In this document: piece after piece, positions 9,201 through 17,663 of the stretch
Layout of the letters: each line of letters opens with the position of its first letter
How positions within the stretch are numbered: position 1 is the stretch's first letter
Origin: CAVYHJ01 sp963768165 [NCBI: uncultured bacterium]
Lineage (GTDB): Bacteria > UBP4 > UBA4092
Assembly: GCA_963768165.1 (NCBI GenBank)
Contig: CAVYHJ010000002.1
Span: 868,001 to 932,000 of the forward strand
Reading direction: 5' to 3'
Length of the DNA stretch: 64,000 nucleotides
Program-made: the position numbers and the translations under genes
Notes under the pieces: generated by a model
The model's input: the letters and a program-made list of their open reading frames with translations, nothing else
Database searches by the model: none
Told to the model about the DNA's origin: nothing

Positions 9201-10550
9201 ATGATTTTCACTCAATCCTTATATGAATTATTCAAAGACGAATTGATTCAATTAAAAGAAGAAGGATGTCTGGTTGAAAATCTGAACCAAGAATTCCTTA
9301 AATTAAATCCGAATGATCCCAAGATTAACAAACAAATTGAAAAGCTTTATAAAAAAGTTTCCCGTTTAAAACCTTCCAAAGACTTTCCCTTCAACGAACC
9401 TTCGGACTTGGAAAAAATAAAAAAGAAACGTATTCGTGGGGTATTGCATACCGTCTCTAACCGACGCATTAAGAAGACTTTATCAGATGCTGAATTGAAA
9501 AATCGGATTTATGGCGCATGGCTGGGTCGTTGTGCCGGATGTATGTTGGGGAAACCGTTGGAACCTTTGGGATATAATCCCACGATGATGCTTGATATTC
9601 TTAAGGCGCATAATGCCTATCCGATTACTGATTATATTCCCTGGTTTGATACGGGATTACCTTCACATATTGCCCTGAATTGGTGGAATGAATTAAAACC
9701 TTGTACGCGCGGCAATATCCGTTGTTCTGTGCGGGATGACGATACAGATTATACCATTCTTGGACTTTATTATTTAGAGAAATTCGGCGCGGAATTCTCT
9801 TCCAAGAATGTGGCAGAAACCTGGTTATCCCGCTTACCCTATCACCAAGTCTATACGGCTGAACGAGTGGCTTATTTCAATTTGGTAAACAATCTGGAAC
9901 CGCCCTTATCTGCCAGATTTCGTAATCCCTTCCGGGAATGGATTGGTGCACAAATTCGCGCGGATGGGTTTGGTTATGTCACACCCGGCTGGCCGGAAAA
10001 AGCCGCGGAATTTGCTTATCGAGATGCTTCCGTGTCTCATGTAAAAAATGGGATTTATGGAGAGATGTTGATGTCGGCGATTATTTCTGCCGCGTTAGTC
10101 AGTCAATCTTCGGAGGAAGCGATCGATACAGGAATCTCAGAAATTCCCAAGACATCCCGCTTGTTTGATGCGGTACAAAAAGTTCGCACATGGGTCAAAG
10201 AAGATAATAACCCCGAGAAAATCATTGAGAGAATTCATGCGGAATATGGAAAATATCATTGTGTCCACACCATCAATAATGCGGCGTTGGTAATCATGGC
10301 ATTGTGTTATTCTGATTTGGATTATGAAAAAGGGATCACTTTAGCGGTCACCGGTGGCTATGATACGGATTGTAATGGTGCAACGGTAGGATCAATTATA
10401 GGAGCGATTGTGGGTGCGGATGCCTTGCCGAAAAAATGGATTGAACCCTTGAATGACACCCTGGAATCCAGTGTCATTGGTTATCATGTGAACAAGATTT
10501 CAGAATTGGCGGAAAGAACCCTTCAACAAGCAAAAATGCTTATATCATAA
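9201..10550 (+). CDS. ADP-ribosylglycohydrolase (DraG) family protein
   Basis: 449 residues. The DraG/ARH fold starts at ~97 with NRIYGAWLGRCAGCMLGKPLE. It contains the dinuclear-metal motifs DDDTDYTI (~178-185) and, near the C-terminus, GGYDTDCNGATVGSIIGAIVG. DraG-family enzymes remove ADP-ribose from proteins or small molecules. Many bacterial members sit among sugar-degradation genes, which fits the glycosidases on both sides here. The ~95-residue N-terminal extension is charged and Lys-rich and not part of the known fold. All three metal-binding acidic clusters look intact, so it is probably active; the substrate is unknown. Confidence 0.85.
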   Translation: MIFTQSLYELFKDELIQLKEEGCLVENLNQEFLKLNPNDPKINKQIEKLYKKVSRLKPSKDFPFNEPSDLEKIKKKRIRGVLHTVSNRRIKKTLSDAELKNRIYGAWLGRCAGCMLGKPLEPLGYNPTMMLDILKAHNAYPITDYIPWFDTGLPSHIALNWWNELKPCTRGNIRCSVRDDDTDYTILGLYYLEKFGAEFSSKNVAETWLSRLPYHQVYTAERVAYFNLVNNLEPPLSARFRNPFREWIGAQIRADGFGYVTPGWPEKAAEFAYRDASVSHVKNGIYGEMLMSAIISAALVSQSSEEAIDTGISEIPKTSRLFDAVQKVRTWVKEDNNPEKIIERIHAEYGKYHCVHTINNAALVIMALCYSDLDYEKGITLAVTGGYDTDCNGATVGSIIGAIVGADALPKKWIEPLNDTLESSVIGYHVNKISELAERTLQQAKMLIS

Positions 10551-10557
10551 TATTTGG

Positions 10558-10587
10558 TAATCTAATCTTAAAGTAAAAATTAGATTA
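10558..10587 (+). terminator. Hairpin after the DraG-family gene
   Basis: Arms TAATCTAAT (10558-10566) and ATTAGATTA (10579-10587) form a 9-bp perfect stem with a 12-nt loop, 7 bp after the stop codon. It is AT-rich with no T-tract, so a weak terminator at best. Confidence 0.35.
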
Positions 10588-10801
10588 TCCACCGTCAGGG
10601 TTTTCACATGAGGAGGTAGCAAAGAGCGTAAGAAGTCTGTTAATTGGGTTCTCAATTCTGCGTTTGTTTGAAGACCAGCTTGTGTAATACGACATACCGG
10701 CTCTTGTGTTCTATACTGACCACGATAACCTATTACGTACTCACTAAGTGGTGGGGAAAAGCTTTATCTTAGCGAAAGTATCTATGCACAGGGAGGATAT
10801 G

Positions 10802-10918
10802 TACCAAAACGTACACTCGGTTTAGTAGACTTTTTCCATGGGAGACTAAGCGGAGTTAAAGCGGAGACAATACGGAGATAACTCGAATCTTATCCAGTTA
10901 GATTTGTACGTTTTGGTA
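10802..10918. repeat. 117-bp segment bounded by 14-bp inverted repeats
   Basis: TACCAAAACGTACA at 10802-10815 is the exact reverse complement of 10905-10918. The interior contains GCGGAGACAATACGGAGA, a fragment of the dispersed repeat of copy A. It lies in the 382-bp gap before the first RHS cassette. It could be a small non-autonomous element or a recombination scar. The rest of the gap (10588-10801) shows nothing. Confidence 0.4.
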
Positions 10919-10932
10919 GATACTACGCCAAA

Positions 10933-12204
10933 TTGACATGCGTGATTGCCCAAAATACCTATACCTATGACCTGGCAGGGAATCGTACCCAAGTATCTCA
11001 AACGTGGGGGAATCCTAGTTTACATTTTATGTATCCCACCAATATATCGTATCTCTATGATTCTTTAAATCGCTTAACTACGGAGAGTCAAACGGAATGG
11101 GAGTGTCCCCATGAGTGGTTTTATAGTTATGATAGTGTGGGAAACCGTACCCAAAGGGTATATGTGTATGAGGGAGTATTTACGACAATTAATAATTATG
11201 GGTATAATAATCTTAACCAGTTGACTTCCAACGGGAGTACTAACTATACTTATGACAATAATGGTAATGAGATTACCAGAGGAAGTAATTCCTTGGGCTG
11301 GAATTACGAGAACCTCATGACTTCGTATAGTAGTACTATAAACTATCTCTATGACTCACTGGGAAAACGAGTCTGGAAACAAAATAACACCAATTATACC
11401 CGCTACTTCTTTGATGGAATTAATCCCTTGATGGAAAAAGGCAGTAGTAATAACAGCACCTTTACTACCAGTGCCGTCTATACCCTGGCACCGGGAGTAA
11501 TCGGGGAAATTATCTCTGTGCATCAGAATGGGACGGACTATTTCTATCACTACGACCCGATAGGCAATGTACTCTTTGTCTCGGATACCAGTGGGAATAT
11601 CAATACCGATTATGGCCAGGATGGGTTTGGAAATGTCTATCTAACCTATGGTCCTGCCCCTACTAACTACTATCACCTCACCACCAAAGAACAAGACCCG
11701 GATATTGATCTCTATTACTTCTCTGCACGATGGTATGATCCAAGTGTGGGGAGGTTTATTAGTGAGGATCTGATTGATAATGTTAATCCCTATGTATATG
11801 TAGAAAATAACCCACTTAATCAAGTTGATCCATTGGGTTTAGAAGGTTCTAACGCAAGTAATCCTCCAAAGAATCCTAATGGGGGTTGGTGGAATCGTTT
11901 TAGAAATTATCTTAAAGATAAGTGGAATAATTTTTGGAAAGATCCACTTAAAAATACTACTGAGCAATGCGTAAATTATTTAGATAGTAAGAAGCCGGGT
12001 ATTCCTATTCCTACTGTTCCTCTTGCCCAAGCAGGAATAGCAGCTTGTAATACTTTAAATGATGCCCCTAATTGTGCAAAAAAGTGCACGGTAGATGTAA
12101 TGGGTACGCCTGTGCTGAATAATGATTGTTATTGGAAATGTATAAAAGGTGATGTGGCTAATGTGATAAAACCATGTATCAGCATTTCTGTAAATCCAAT
12201 GTGA
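10933..12204 (+). CDS. Orphan RHS core-tip cassette 1
   Basis: 423 residues from a TTG start and clearly 5'-truncated, because it opens inside YD repeats (TYDLAGNRTQVSQTWG). YD/RHS repeats run to ~265 and lead into the RHS core end (LYYFSARWYDPSVGRFISED, then NPYVYVENNPLNQVDPLGLEG), after which the tip diverges. The tip (~305-423) is Trp/Lys-rich (GGWWNRFRNYLKDKW) and then Cys-rich (CAKKCTVDV, CYWKCIKGD). RHS proteins are toxin carriers whose variable tip is the effector. No signal, PAAR or VgrG part is present, so this is probably a silent donor module. A lipoprotein gene follows after 8 bp. The tip's activity is not recognised. Confidence 0.75.
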   Translation: MTCVIAQNTYTYDLAGNRTQVSQTWGNPSLHFMYPTNISYLYDSLNRLTTESQTEWECPHEWFYSYDSVGNRTQRVYVYEGVFTTINNYGYNNLNQLTSNGSTNYTYDNNGNEITRGSNSLGWNYENLMTSYSSTINYLYDSLGKRVWKQNNTNYTRYFFDGINPLMEKGSSNNSTFTTSAVYTLAPGVIGEIISVHQNGTDYFYHYDPIGNVLFVSDTSGNINTDYGQDGFGNVYLTYGPAPTNYYHLTTKEQDPDIDLYYFSARWYDPSVGRFISEDLIDNVNPYVYVENNPLNQVDPLGLEGSNASNPPKNPNGGWWNRFRNYLKDKWNNFWKDPLKNTTEQCVNYLDSKKPGIPIPTVPLAQAGIAACNTLNDAPNCAKKCTVDVMGTPVLNNDCYWKCIKGDVANVIKPCISISVNPM

Positions 12205-12212
12205 TTAAAACG

Positions 12213-13253
12213 ATGCGATATAAAATAATTAATTTAATTTTACCAATTTTGTTTGTATCCTGTTCCATGACAGGTATGCCGTCAATAAAAGTTGAAATTC
12301 TTAAGATAATGAATGATTCCTATGCTGGCTCTCTTTCCCCAGATGAAACCTATATTGCCTTGATTTCAAATCAGCATCCTCAAATTCTAAAGTTATCAGA
12401 TTTGTCTACCGTCTATATATCAACAACACAATTCCCCCAAGAATCTTTCTTTTATCAAAGAACACATTGGTCAGAAGATGGCAACTATGCTGTATTTTCA
12501 TACTATGCTCCGTCTGATAAAAAAGGTGTCACATTAATATGGAATACAAAATCTAATAATGAATTGACTATACCAAATTTTATTTACCCTACTGTTAATT
12601 TAGCTGGGAATATTATAATTGGGCTTGATAGAAGTAATCAAATGCCTATGCTAAAAAATATTGAGGCTAAAAAAGAATGGATTTTTCCAAATGAAAATCC
12701 TAACTTCTTCGCATTGGCACATAATTTTAATTGGTGGAATAGTGATTCAGTATTATATACAGTTGATATATATAACACAACCGCTAAAAAATATGACCAT
12801 TCCGAAGTCAGATTAATGAATCTAAACAATCACGATATAAAGATTCTTGAAACGGATATAGAAACGATTGATTACATGAAATTGTGTCCCAGCAGAGGAA
12901 AAGCCATTATTATGAAATATCCTTTAAATAACAGTAAAACTCCAAGTCTAAACGTATCCAATCTTCCAGGGAAATCTGGATTTCTAAACCTTAGCAATAT
13001 GAAATTTGAGGATTTTAATTTAAGACTACAATTTCATTCCTGTTCCCCAGACGGAAAAAAAGTATTATGCACAATATTCTTAAAAGATGTCGGTCTTGTA
13101 TATGGTATATATTCTATTGAATCTGGGAAAGTCTCACTATTAAAAACCAATTCTGGAAACTTGATTAATTCTGATACGGAAGGGGTAATTAGCCAAAATT
13201 ATTTATTGCTTCAGACAAAAGAAAATAAGATATATCTAGCACGAATATTATAA
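12213..13253 (+). CDS. Putative lipoprotein, candidate RHS immunity protein
   Basis: ATG at 12213 gives a lipoprotein signal with lipobox LFVSCS (Cys ~15). An in-frame upstream start at 12174 would overlap the RHS gene and bury the signal. The ~346-residue protein is a beta-propeller-like chain (SPDETYIALISN, HWSEDGNYAVFSY, SCSPDGKKVLCTI) resembling TolB/WD40-type repeats. It begins 8 bp after RHS cassette 1 and its base composition is more AT-rich than the RHS core. Position suggests a cell-envelope immunity protein for tip 1; that is inference only. Confidence 0.6.
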   Translation: MRYKIINLILPILFVSCSMTGMPSIKVEILKIMNDSYAGSLSPDETYIALISNQHPQILKLSDLSTVYISTTQFPQESFFYQRTHWSEDGNYAVFSYYAPSDKKGVTLIWNTKSNNELTIPNFIYPTVNLAGNIIIGLDRSNQMPMLKNIEAKKEWIFPNENPNFFALAHNFNWWNSDSVLYTVDIYNTTAKKYDHSEVRLMNLNNHDIKILETDIETIDYMKLCPSRGKAIIMKYPLNNSKTPSLNVSNLPGKSGFLNLSNMKFEDFNLRLQFHSCSPDGKKVLCTIFLKDVGLVYGIYSIESGKVSLLKTNSGNLINSDTEGVISQNYLLLQTKENKIYLARIL

Positions 13254-13265
13254 GATACCGGGCCT

Positions 13266-14696
13266 GTGGTTGGAGAATTCATGTATCGTCTGCGTGCGAC
13301 GGTCTCAGGGAGTACCGTGACTCTCTATCGCTTAACATCCAGCGGATGGCAGTCGCAGTTATCGTATGCCTATGGTTCGAGTGTACCTGCGGGGTACACC
13401 GGCGTTATGAGCGGCTATGCCTGCACTTCTTTTGACGATTTCATCCTGAATAAGAGTACTACGGTTATCGCTACCAATACCTATACCTATGACCTTGCAG
13501 GGAATCGTACCCAAGTATCTCAAACGTGGGGGAATCCTAGTTTACATTTTATGTATCCCACAAATATATCTTATCTCTATGATTCTTTAAATCGCTTAAC
13601 TACGGAGAGTCAAACGGAATGGGAGTGTCCCCATGAGTGGTTTTATAGTTATGACTCAGTGGGGAACCGTACCCAAATGGTATATGTGTTAGAGGGAGAA
13701 TTTACGACAATGAATTATTATGGGTATAATAACCTCAACCAGTTGACTTCCAGTACCAGCGGGGGAGCGGGAACCTCCTATAGCTATGATGCCAATGGGA
13801 ATCTGACCGCCAAAGGGAGCATTACGCCCAGTTGGAACTATGAAAATCTGATGACCAACATCGCCAGTGTCTCCTATTCGGTTAATTTCCTTTATGATTC
13901 CTTAGGCAAACGGATTCAGAGGACAAAGGTGAATTCCAGTGTTACTACGCGCTATTTCTATGACGGGATTAATGTATTGATGGAGAGATCTGCCGGTCCT
14001 GGGTCACCCCTAAAAACTAATGCTGTGTTTACCCTGGCACCGGGAGCGATTAAAGAAATTGTCTCTTGTCGTAATAATGGGACTGATTTATTCTATCACT
14101 ACGACCCGGTTGGCAATGTCCTCTTTATCTCCGATACCAGTGGGAATATCAATACCTCTTACGTCCAGGAAGGGTTTGGGAATGTCCTCGCCACCAATGG
14201 CAGTGCTCTTAACAACTATAACCTCACCACCAAAGAACAAGACCCGTATTGTGGTCTCTATTACTTCTCTGCAAGGTGGTATGATCCGAGTGTGGGGAGG
14301 TTTATTAGTAAAGACCCGATAGGAATTAGGGGTGGGTTGAATTTATATCTATATGTGAAAGATAATCCAATACACAAAATAGATCCAAAAGGAATGGGAC
14401 CTGTAGAGGACTGGTTTACGTGTATGAGTGAATGTTTAGATAGTGAATTTTGTTTCGGTGATCCAGAATGTTGCGAGGTATATTGGGGGTGTGGAAAAAT
14501 GCCGGACTATCCTAAAGCCGATCCTCAAAAAGATCCGAGAAAAAATCCAAAATATCCCACATGTGACTGTGTAAAAACAGGCATTAAGGTAGGAATTGGT
14601 GTTGCAGTAACTGGTGCTGTATATACAGTTGGTTCCTGGATTGTTTCAAACTTGTGGTGGGAAATACCAGTAGCATTAGCACCGGTAGGTGCATAA
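13266..14696 (+). CDS. Orphan RHS core-tip cassette 2
   Basis: 476 residues from GTG 13266. The frame runs back without interruption to the TAA stop of the preceding lipoprotein (13251-13253), so the upstream part has been cut away. It uniquely keeps ~65 residues of a jelly-roll-like domain (YRLRATVSGSTVTLYRL, then GVMSGYACTSFDDF) before the YD repeats, which are near-identical to cassette 1 at the DNA level. Core end: YYFSARWYDPSVGRFISKDP, then NPIHKIDPKGMG. The tip (~380-476) has many Cys (CMSECLDSEFCF, PECCEVYWGCG), a Lys/Pro-rich linker, and a C-terminal hydrophobic segment (GIKVGIGVAVTGAVYTVGSW). It may act on membranes; no known toxin motif was found. Confidence 0.75.
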   Translation: MVGEFMYRLRATVSGSTVTLYRLTSSGWQSQLSYAYGSSVPAGYTGVMSGYACTSFDDFILNKSTTVIATNTYTYDLAGNRTQVSQTWGNPSLHFMYPTNISYLYDSLNRLTTESQTEWECPHEWFYSYDSVGNRTQMVYVLEGEFTTMNYYGYNNLNQLTSSTSGGAGTSYSYDANGNLTAKGSITPSWNYENLMTNIASVSYSVNFLYDSLGKRIQRTKVNSSVTTRYFYDGINVLMERSAGPGSPLKTNAVFTLAPGAIKEIVSCRNNGTDLFYHYDPVGNVLFISDTSGNINTSYVQEGFGNVLATNGSALNNYNLTTKEQDPYCGLYYFSARWYDPSVGRFISKDPIGIRGGLNLYLYVKDNPIHKIDPKGMGPVEDWFTCMSECLDSEFCFGDPECCEVYWGCGKMPDYPKADPQKDPRKNPKYPTCDCVKTGIKVGIGVAVTGAVYTVGSWIVSNLWWEIPVALAPVGA

Positions 14697-14822
14697 TTTT
14701 GATAAAATGAATGATGCGTAGTTTTATGAGAAGGTTTTATTAGTAGATCTTTTTCTGTTTTATAATTTGTTTTGCAATAATTGAAAATAAAGTAAATAAT
14801 TTCATGTTCGAAAATCGGTAAA

Positions 14823-15692
14823 ATGGAAAATTTAACACAAAAAATGAGAAATATACAGATAAATCTATCAGGTGGAAAATACCAGGACGTAATAAGATTA
14901 ACAGATGAATGTTTAAGTTTACTTTTTAATAATGACGGGGAAAAAGATTGGACACATATTATAGGTCTTAATATATTTAAAACAATTGCGTATAGGGAAA
15001 AGGGTGATTTTAATAAATCTTTAAATTCGCTAAGTGATTTTAACAATATCTTTAATAGAAAAGATTATCTACAGTTTCGTAATGAGAGAGATTTTATAAG
15101 AGAATATTCATTATATATAAATCAGCAAATTAGAACTTTATTATGTTTTGATCAATTTTCAGAGGTAAATTCTATCTGTATTAAAGTTATTAATAGTCGT
15201 GAGTATACTCCTTTTTTTAAAACTCTGGCCTATAACCTTTTAGGAGTTTTATATTTAAGGCAAAATAATATGGAAAAGGTTATATGGATTTTAAATAAGG
15301 CAACTCGAATAAAAAATGTAAATAGAGATCAAAATATTATGCGTAGTGGTTATAATACCGAGTTGGTAGAAATTCTTTTTAAGGAAAATTTTCTTTCTCA
15401 TAAATTTTTAAAAAAGCATATGATTGCTTATCTGAAATCATCTATCAAAGCTCATAAATATTTAACGTTAATTACTAAAAATGAACCTTCAAATGTTATA
15501 ATAAATGAATTAAAATCTTCTCCATTCGTGGGTATTAATGATATCTATTGGTTGGGAAAAATTTATTATTTTGAAGGCTACTTAAATAAGATAAATAGTG
15601 TTTGGAAGGAAATGATTGCCTTAAAAGAGGTTTATCATCTATTCCCTAAAGCATTTATAATCGATATTGAATCTATATTAGCCAAATCTTAG
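14823..15692 (+). CDS. Helical, TPR-like protein, candidate RHS immunity protein
   Basis: 289 residues, very AT-rich and Lys/Asn/Ile-rich compared with its neighbours. It is predicted all-helical, with helix pairs resembling TPR units (YNLLGVLYLRQNNMEKVIWI). No signal peptide or membrane segment. It lies between RHS cassettes 2 and 3, 126 bp after the former. By position it may be the cytoplasmic immunity partner of tip 2, although that tip looks membrane-directed, so the pairing is uncertain. No family was recognised. Confidence 0.55.
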   Translation: MENLTQKMRNIQINLSGGKYQDVIRLTDECLSLLFNNDGEKDWTHIIGLNIFKTIAYREKGDFNKSLNSLSDFNNIFNRKDYLQFRNERDFIREYSLYINQQIRTLLCFDQFSEVNSICIKVINSREYTPFFKTLAYNLLGVLYLRQNNMEKVIWILNKATRIKNVNRDQNIMRSGYNTELVEILFKENFLSHKFLKKHMIAYLKSSIKAHKYLTLITKNEPSNVIINELKSSPFVGINDIYWLGKIYYFEGYLNKINSVWKEMIALKEVYHLFPKAFIIDIESILAKS

Positions 15693-15717
15693 ACAAAAAA
15701 ATTATAATAGTACCACT

Positions 15718-16923
15718 TTGCTGCCTAATACCTATGACCTGGCAGGGAATCGTACCCAAGTATCTGAAACGTGGGGGAATCCTAGTTTACATTTTATGTA
15801 TCCCACAAATATATCTTATCTTTATGATTCTTTAAATCGGTTAACTACGGAGAGTAGAACGGAATGGGAGTATCCCCTTGAGTGGTTTTATAATTATGAC
15901 TCGGTGGGAAACCGTACCCAAATGGTATATGTGTATGAGGGAGTATTTACAACAATTAATAATTATGCATATAATAACCTCAACCAGTTGACTTCCAACG
16001 GGAGTAATACCTATACTTATGACAATAATGGTAATGAGATTACCAGAGGAAGCAATTCCTTGGGCTGGAATTACGAGAACCTCATGACTTCGTATAGTAG
16101 TACTATAAACTATCTCTATGACTCACTGGGAAAACGGGTCTGGAAACAAAACAATACCAATTATACCCGCTACTTCTTTGATGGAATTAATCCCTTGATG
16201 GAAAAAGGCAGTAGTAATAACAGCACCTTTACTACCAGTGCTATCTATACCCTGGCACCCGGAGTCATCAAAGAAATCGTCTCTGTGCATCAGAATGGGA
16301 CGGACTATTTCTATCACTACGACCCGATTGGCAATGTGCTCTTTATCTCAGATACCAGCGGGAATATCAATACCGATTATGGCCAGGATGGCTTTGGAAA
16401 CGTCTATCTAACCTATGGTCCTACTTCTACTAACTCCTATCACCTCACCACCAAAAAACTCGACCCGGACATCAATCTCTATTACTTCTCCGCACGATGG
16501 TATGATCCGAGTGTGGGAAGGTTTGTGAGCGAAGAACCACTTGAATTGGATGGACCGAATTTGTATCAGTATGGGTTGAATAATCCTGTGAATGGGTTTG
16601 ATCCAGATGGACTATTTTTCATGACTATTCCATGCGAGATTTTGTTTGGTGAGTGGCTTGAAAAAAATTGGCCTACTTGGGATCCCAAAAAAGGATTATG
16701 TGAAACAGAAGGTGATAAAGCATATAAGGAATTTATGAAAGGAGTTACAAAAGTAGGGAAGCACTCATACCGTAACTCATTCATATGTCATAGATGGTTA
16801 GCTTGGCCAACAGTAGTCAAACATGCTATTAATCCGGCATGGCAATGGTGGAGGAGGTCAAAATGGTTTAGAGGAGAACCGGCACCCGAAATACCGCCAG
16901 AAAATGATCTTCCTGGAAATTAA
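15718..16923 (+). CDS. Orphan RHS core-tip cassette 3
   Basis: 401 residues from a TTG start, 5'-truncated at nearly the same YD repeat as cassette 1 (TYDLAGNRTQVSETWG). Most of the core matches cassette 1 at the nucleotide level. Core end: YYFSARWYDPSVGRFVSEEP, then NPVNGFDPDGLF. The tip (~300-401) is Trp-rich (EKNWPTWDPKKG, SFICHRWLAWPTVV, NPAWQWWRRSKWF) and ends in a Pro/Glu tail. No toxin family was recognised. A small membrane protein gene starts 4 bp after the stop codon. As with cassettes 1 and 2, no secretion or delivery module is encoded. Confidence 0.75.
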   Translation: MLPNTYDLAGNRTQVSETWGNPSLHFMYPTNISYLYDSLNRLTTESRTEWEYPLEWFYNYDSVGNRTQMVYVYEGVFTTINNYAYNNLNQLTSNGSNTYTYDNNGNEITRGSNSLGWNYENLMTSYSSTINYLYDSLGKRVWKQNNTNYTRYFFDGINPLMEKGSSNNSTFTTSAIYTLAPGVIKEIVSVHQNGTDYFYHYDPIGNVLFISDTSGNINTDYGQDGFGNVYLTYGPTSTNSYHLTTKKLDPDINLYYFSARWYDPSVGRFVSEEPLELDGPNLYQYGLNNPVNGFDPDGLFFMTIPCEILFGEWLEKNWPTWDPKKGLCETEGDKAYKEFMKGVTKVGKHSYRNSFICHRWLAWPTVVKHAINPAWQWWRRSKWFRGEPAPEIPPENDLPGN

Positions 16924-16927
16924 GCAG

Positions 16928-17377
16928 ATGAATATTACCACTAAATTAGAAAAAAGTAGTTTAAAAAAACAATTATATTTAAGAGACTTGTTTGTAATAT
17001 TAACATTAAACCAAGCGTTTTATAGTGGGATATGGGATAGTTGCTATCGTTGGTTTTGTTGGCCGACATATTATTCTGATATTGAATTACTTGTATTTTG
17101 GTTTTTTTCAATTTACTTTCATAAAAAACTATATCCGCTTAGTATTAAAGACAATATACCTTTAATGAACTTATACCACTTTATTTTTGTTATGATTGCC
17201 ACAAGTACGGTTCTGTACGCTGTTTTTTGGTGGGTTGGTCCTCCATTCGTATATTTGCTTTTTCATGATTTTACTTTAAACCTTTCTATTTTGGGTTTTT
17301 ATCTCATTTTTACTCAGATTTGGATAGTTATTTATCCATTGCGTATAATATATATTAAAAAACATTTGAAAATGTAG
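16928..17377 (+). CDS. Small multi-pass membrane protein, candidate RHS immunity protein
   Basis: 149 residues from ATG 16928; the longer frame starting at 16823 would overlap the RHS tip in another frame. Four hydrophobic segments are visible (~43-62, ~78-97, ~103-120, ~122-140), rich in Trp/Tyr/Phe, with a Lys-rich C-terminus (YIKKHLKM). It begins 4 bp after RHS cassette 3, so the two are probably cotranscribed. Membrane-embedded immunity proteins are common for pore-forming or membrane-acting tips; the assignment here rests on position only. Confidence 0.55.
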   Translation: MNITTKLEKSSLKKQLYLRDLFVILTLNQAFYSGIWDSCYRWFCWPTYYSDIELLVFWFFSIYFHKKLYPLSIKDNIPLMNLYHFIFVMIATSTVLYAVFWWVGPPFVYLLFHDFTLNLSILGFYLIFTQIWIVIYPLRIIYIKKHLKM

Positions 17378-17384
17378 CATTAAT

Positions 17385-17424
17385 GCATCGGGAATTTGAG
17401 TGCATTTTACGGCATTCCCGATGC
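17385..17424 (+). terminator. Hairpin ending the RHS region
   Basis: Arms GCATCGGGAAT (17385-17395) and ATTCCCGATGC (17414-17424) form an 11-bp perfect stem starting 8 bp after the last RHS-region gene. The stem sequence is the same as the hairpin at 1826-1860, so it is a repeated element as well as a possible terminator. The remaining bases to 17663 show nothing. Confidence 0.45.
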
Positions 17425-17663
17425 CACCTTATCCCGTAGGAGACCCAGCAAAATAATTATGAATTATGAATTAACAAAAAAACTCGGGGTTCGGGCGTAG
17501 ACATTGCATGTCATCTCTTAGCTCTCCTACGAAAAACTGGCAATCGCACGGACTTATCTTTTTCATAAGCTTTACAAACCCTGAGACATTGATATAAATT
17601 GTCTCCTTGGATTACAGACAAAAACATCATAAGTCCATATACTATAATCTATAAGAGGAAAAT

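Larger units (their letters stand above)
10954..16540 (+). repeat. Three direct copies of the RHS core (~0.8 kb each)
   Basis: The copies lie at about 10954-11780, 13477-14320 and 15724-16540. All contain GACCT(G/T)GCAGGGAATCGTAC, then GGGGAATCCTAGTTTACATT, and end with TGGTATGATCC(A/G)AGTGTGGG. Copies 1 and 3 are closest throughout; copy 2 diverges in the middle (~13760-14030). Such direct repeats allow tip exchange by homologous recombination. Confidence 0.85.
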
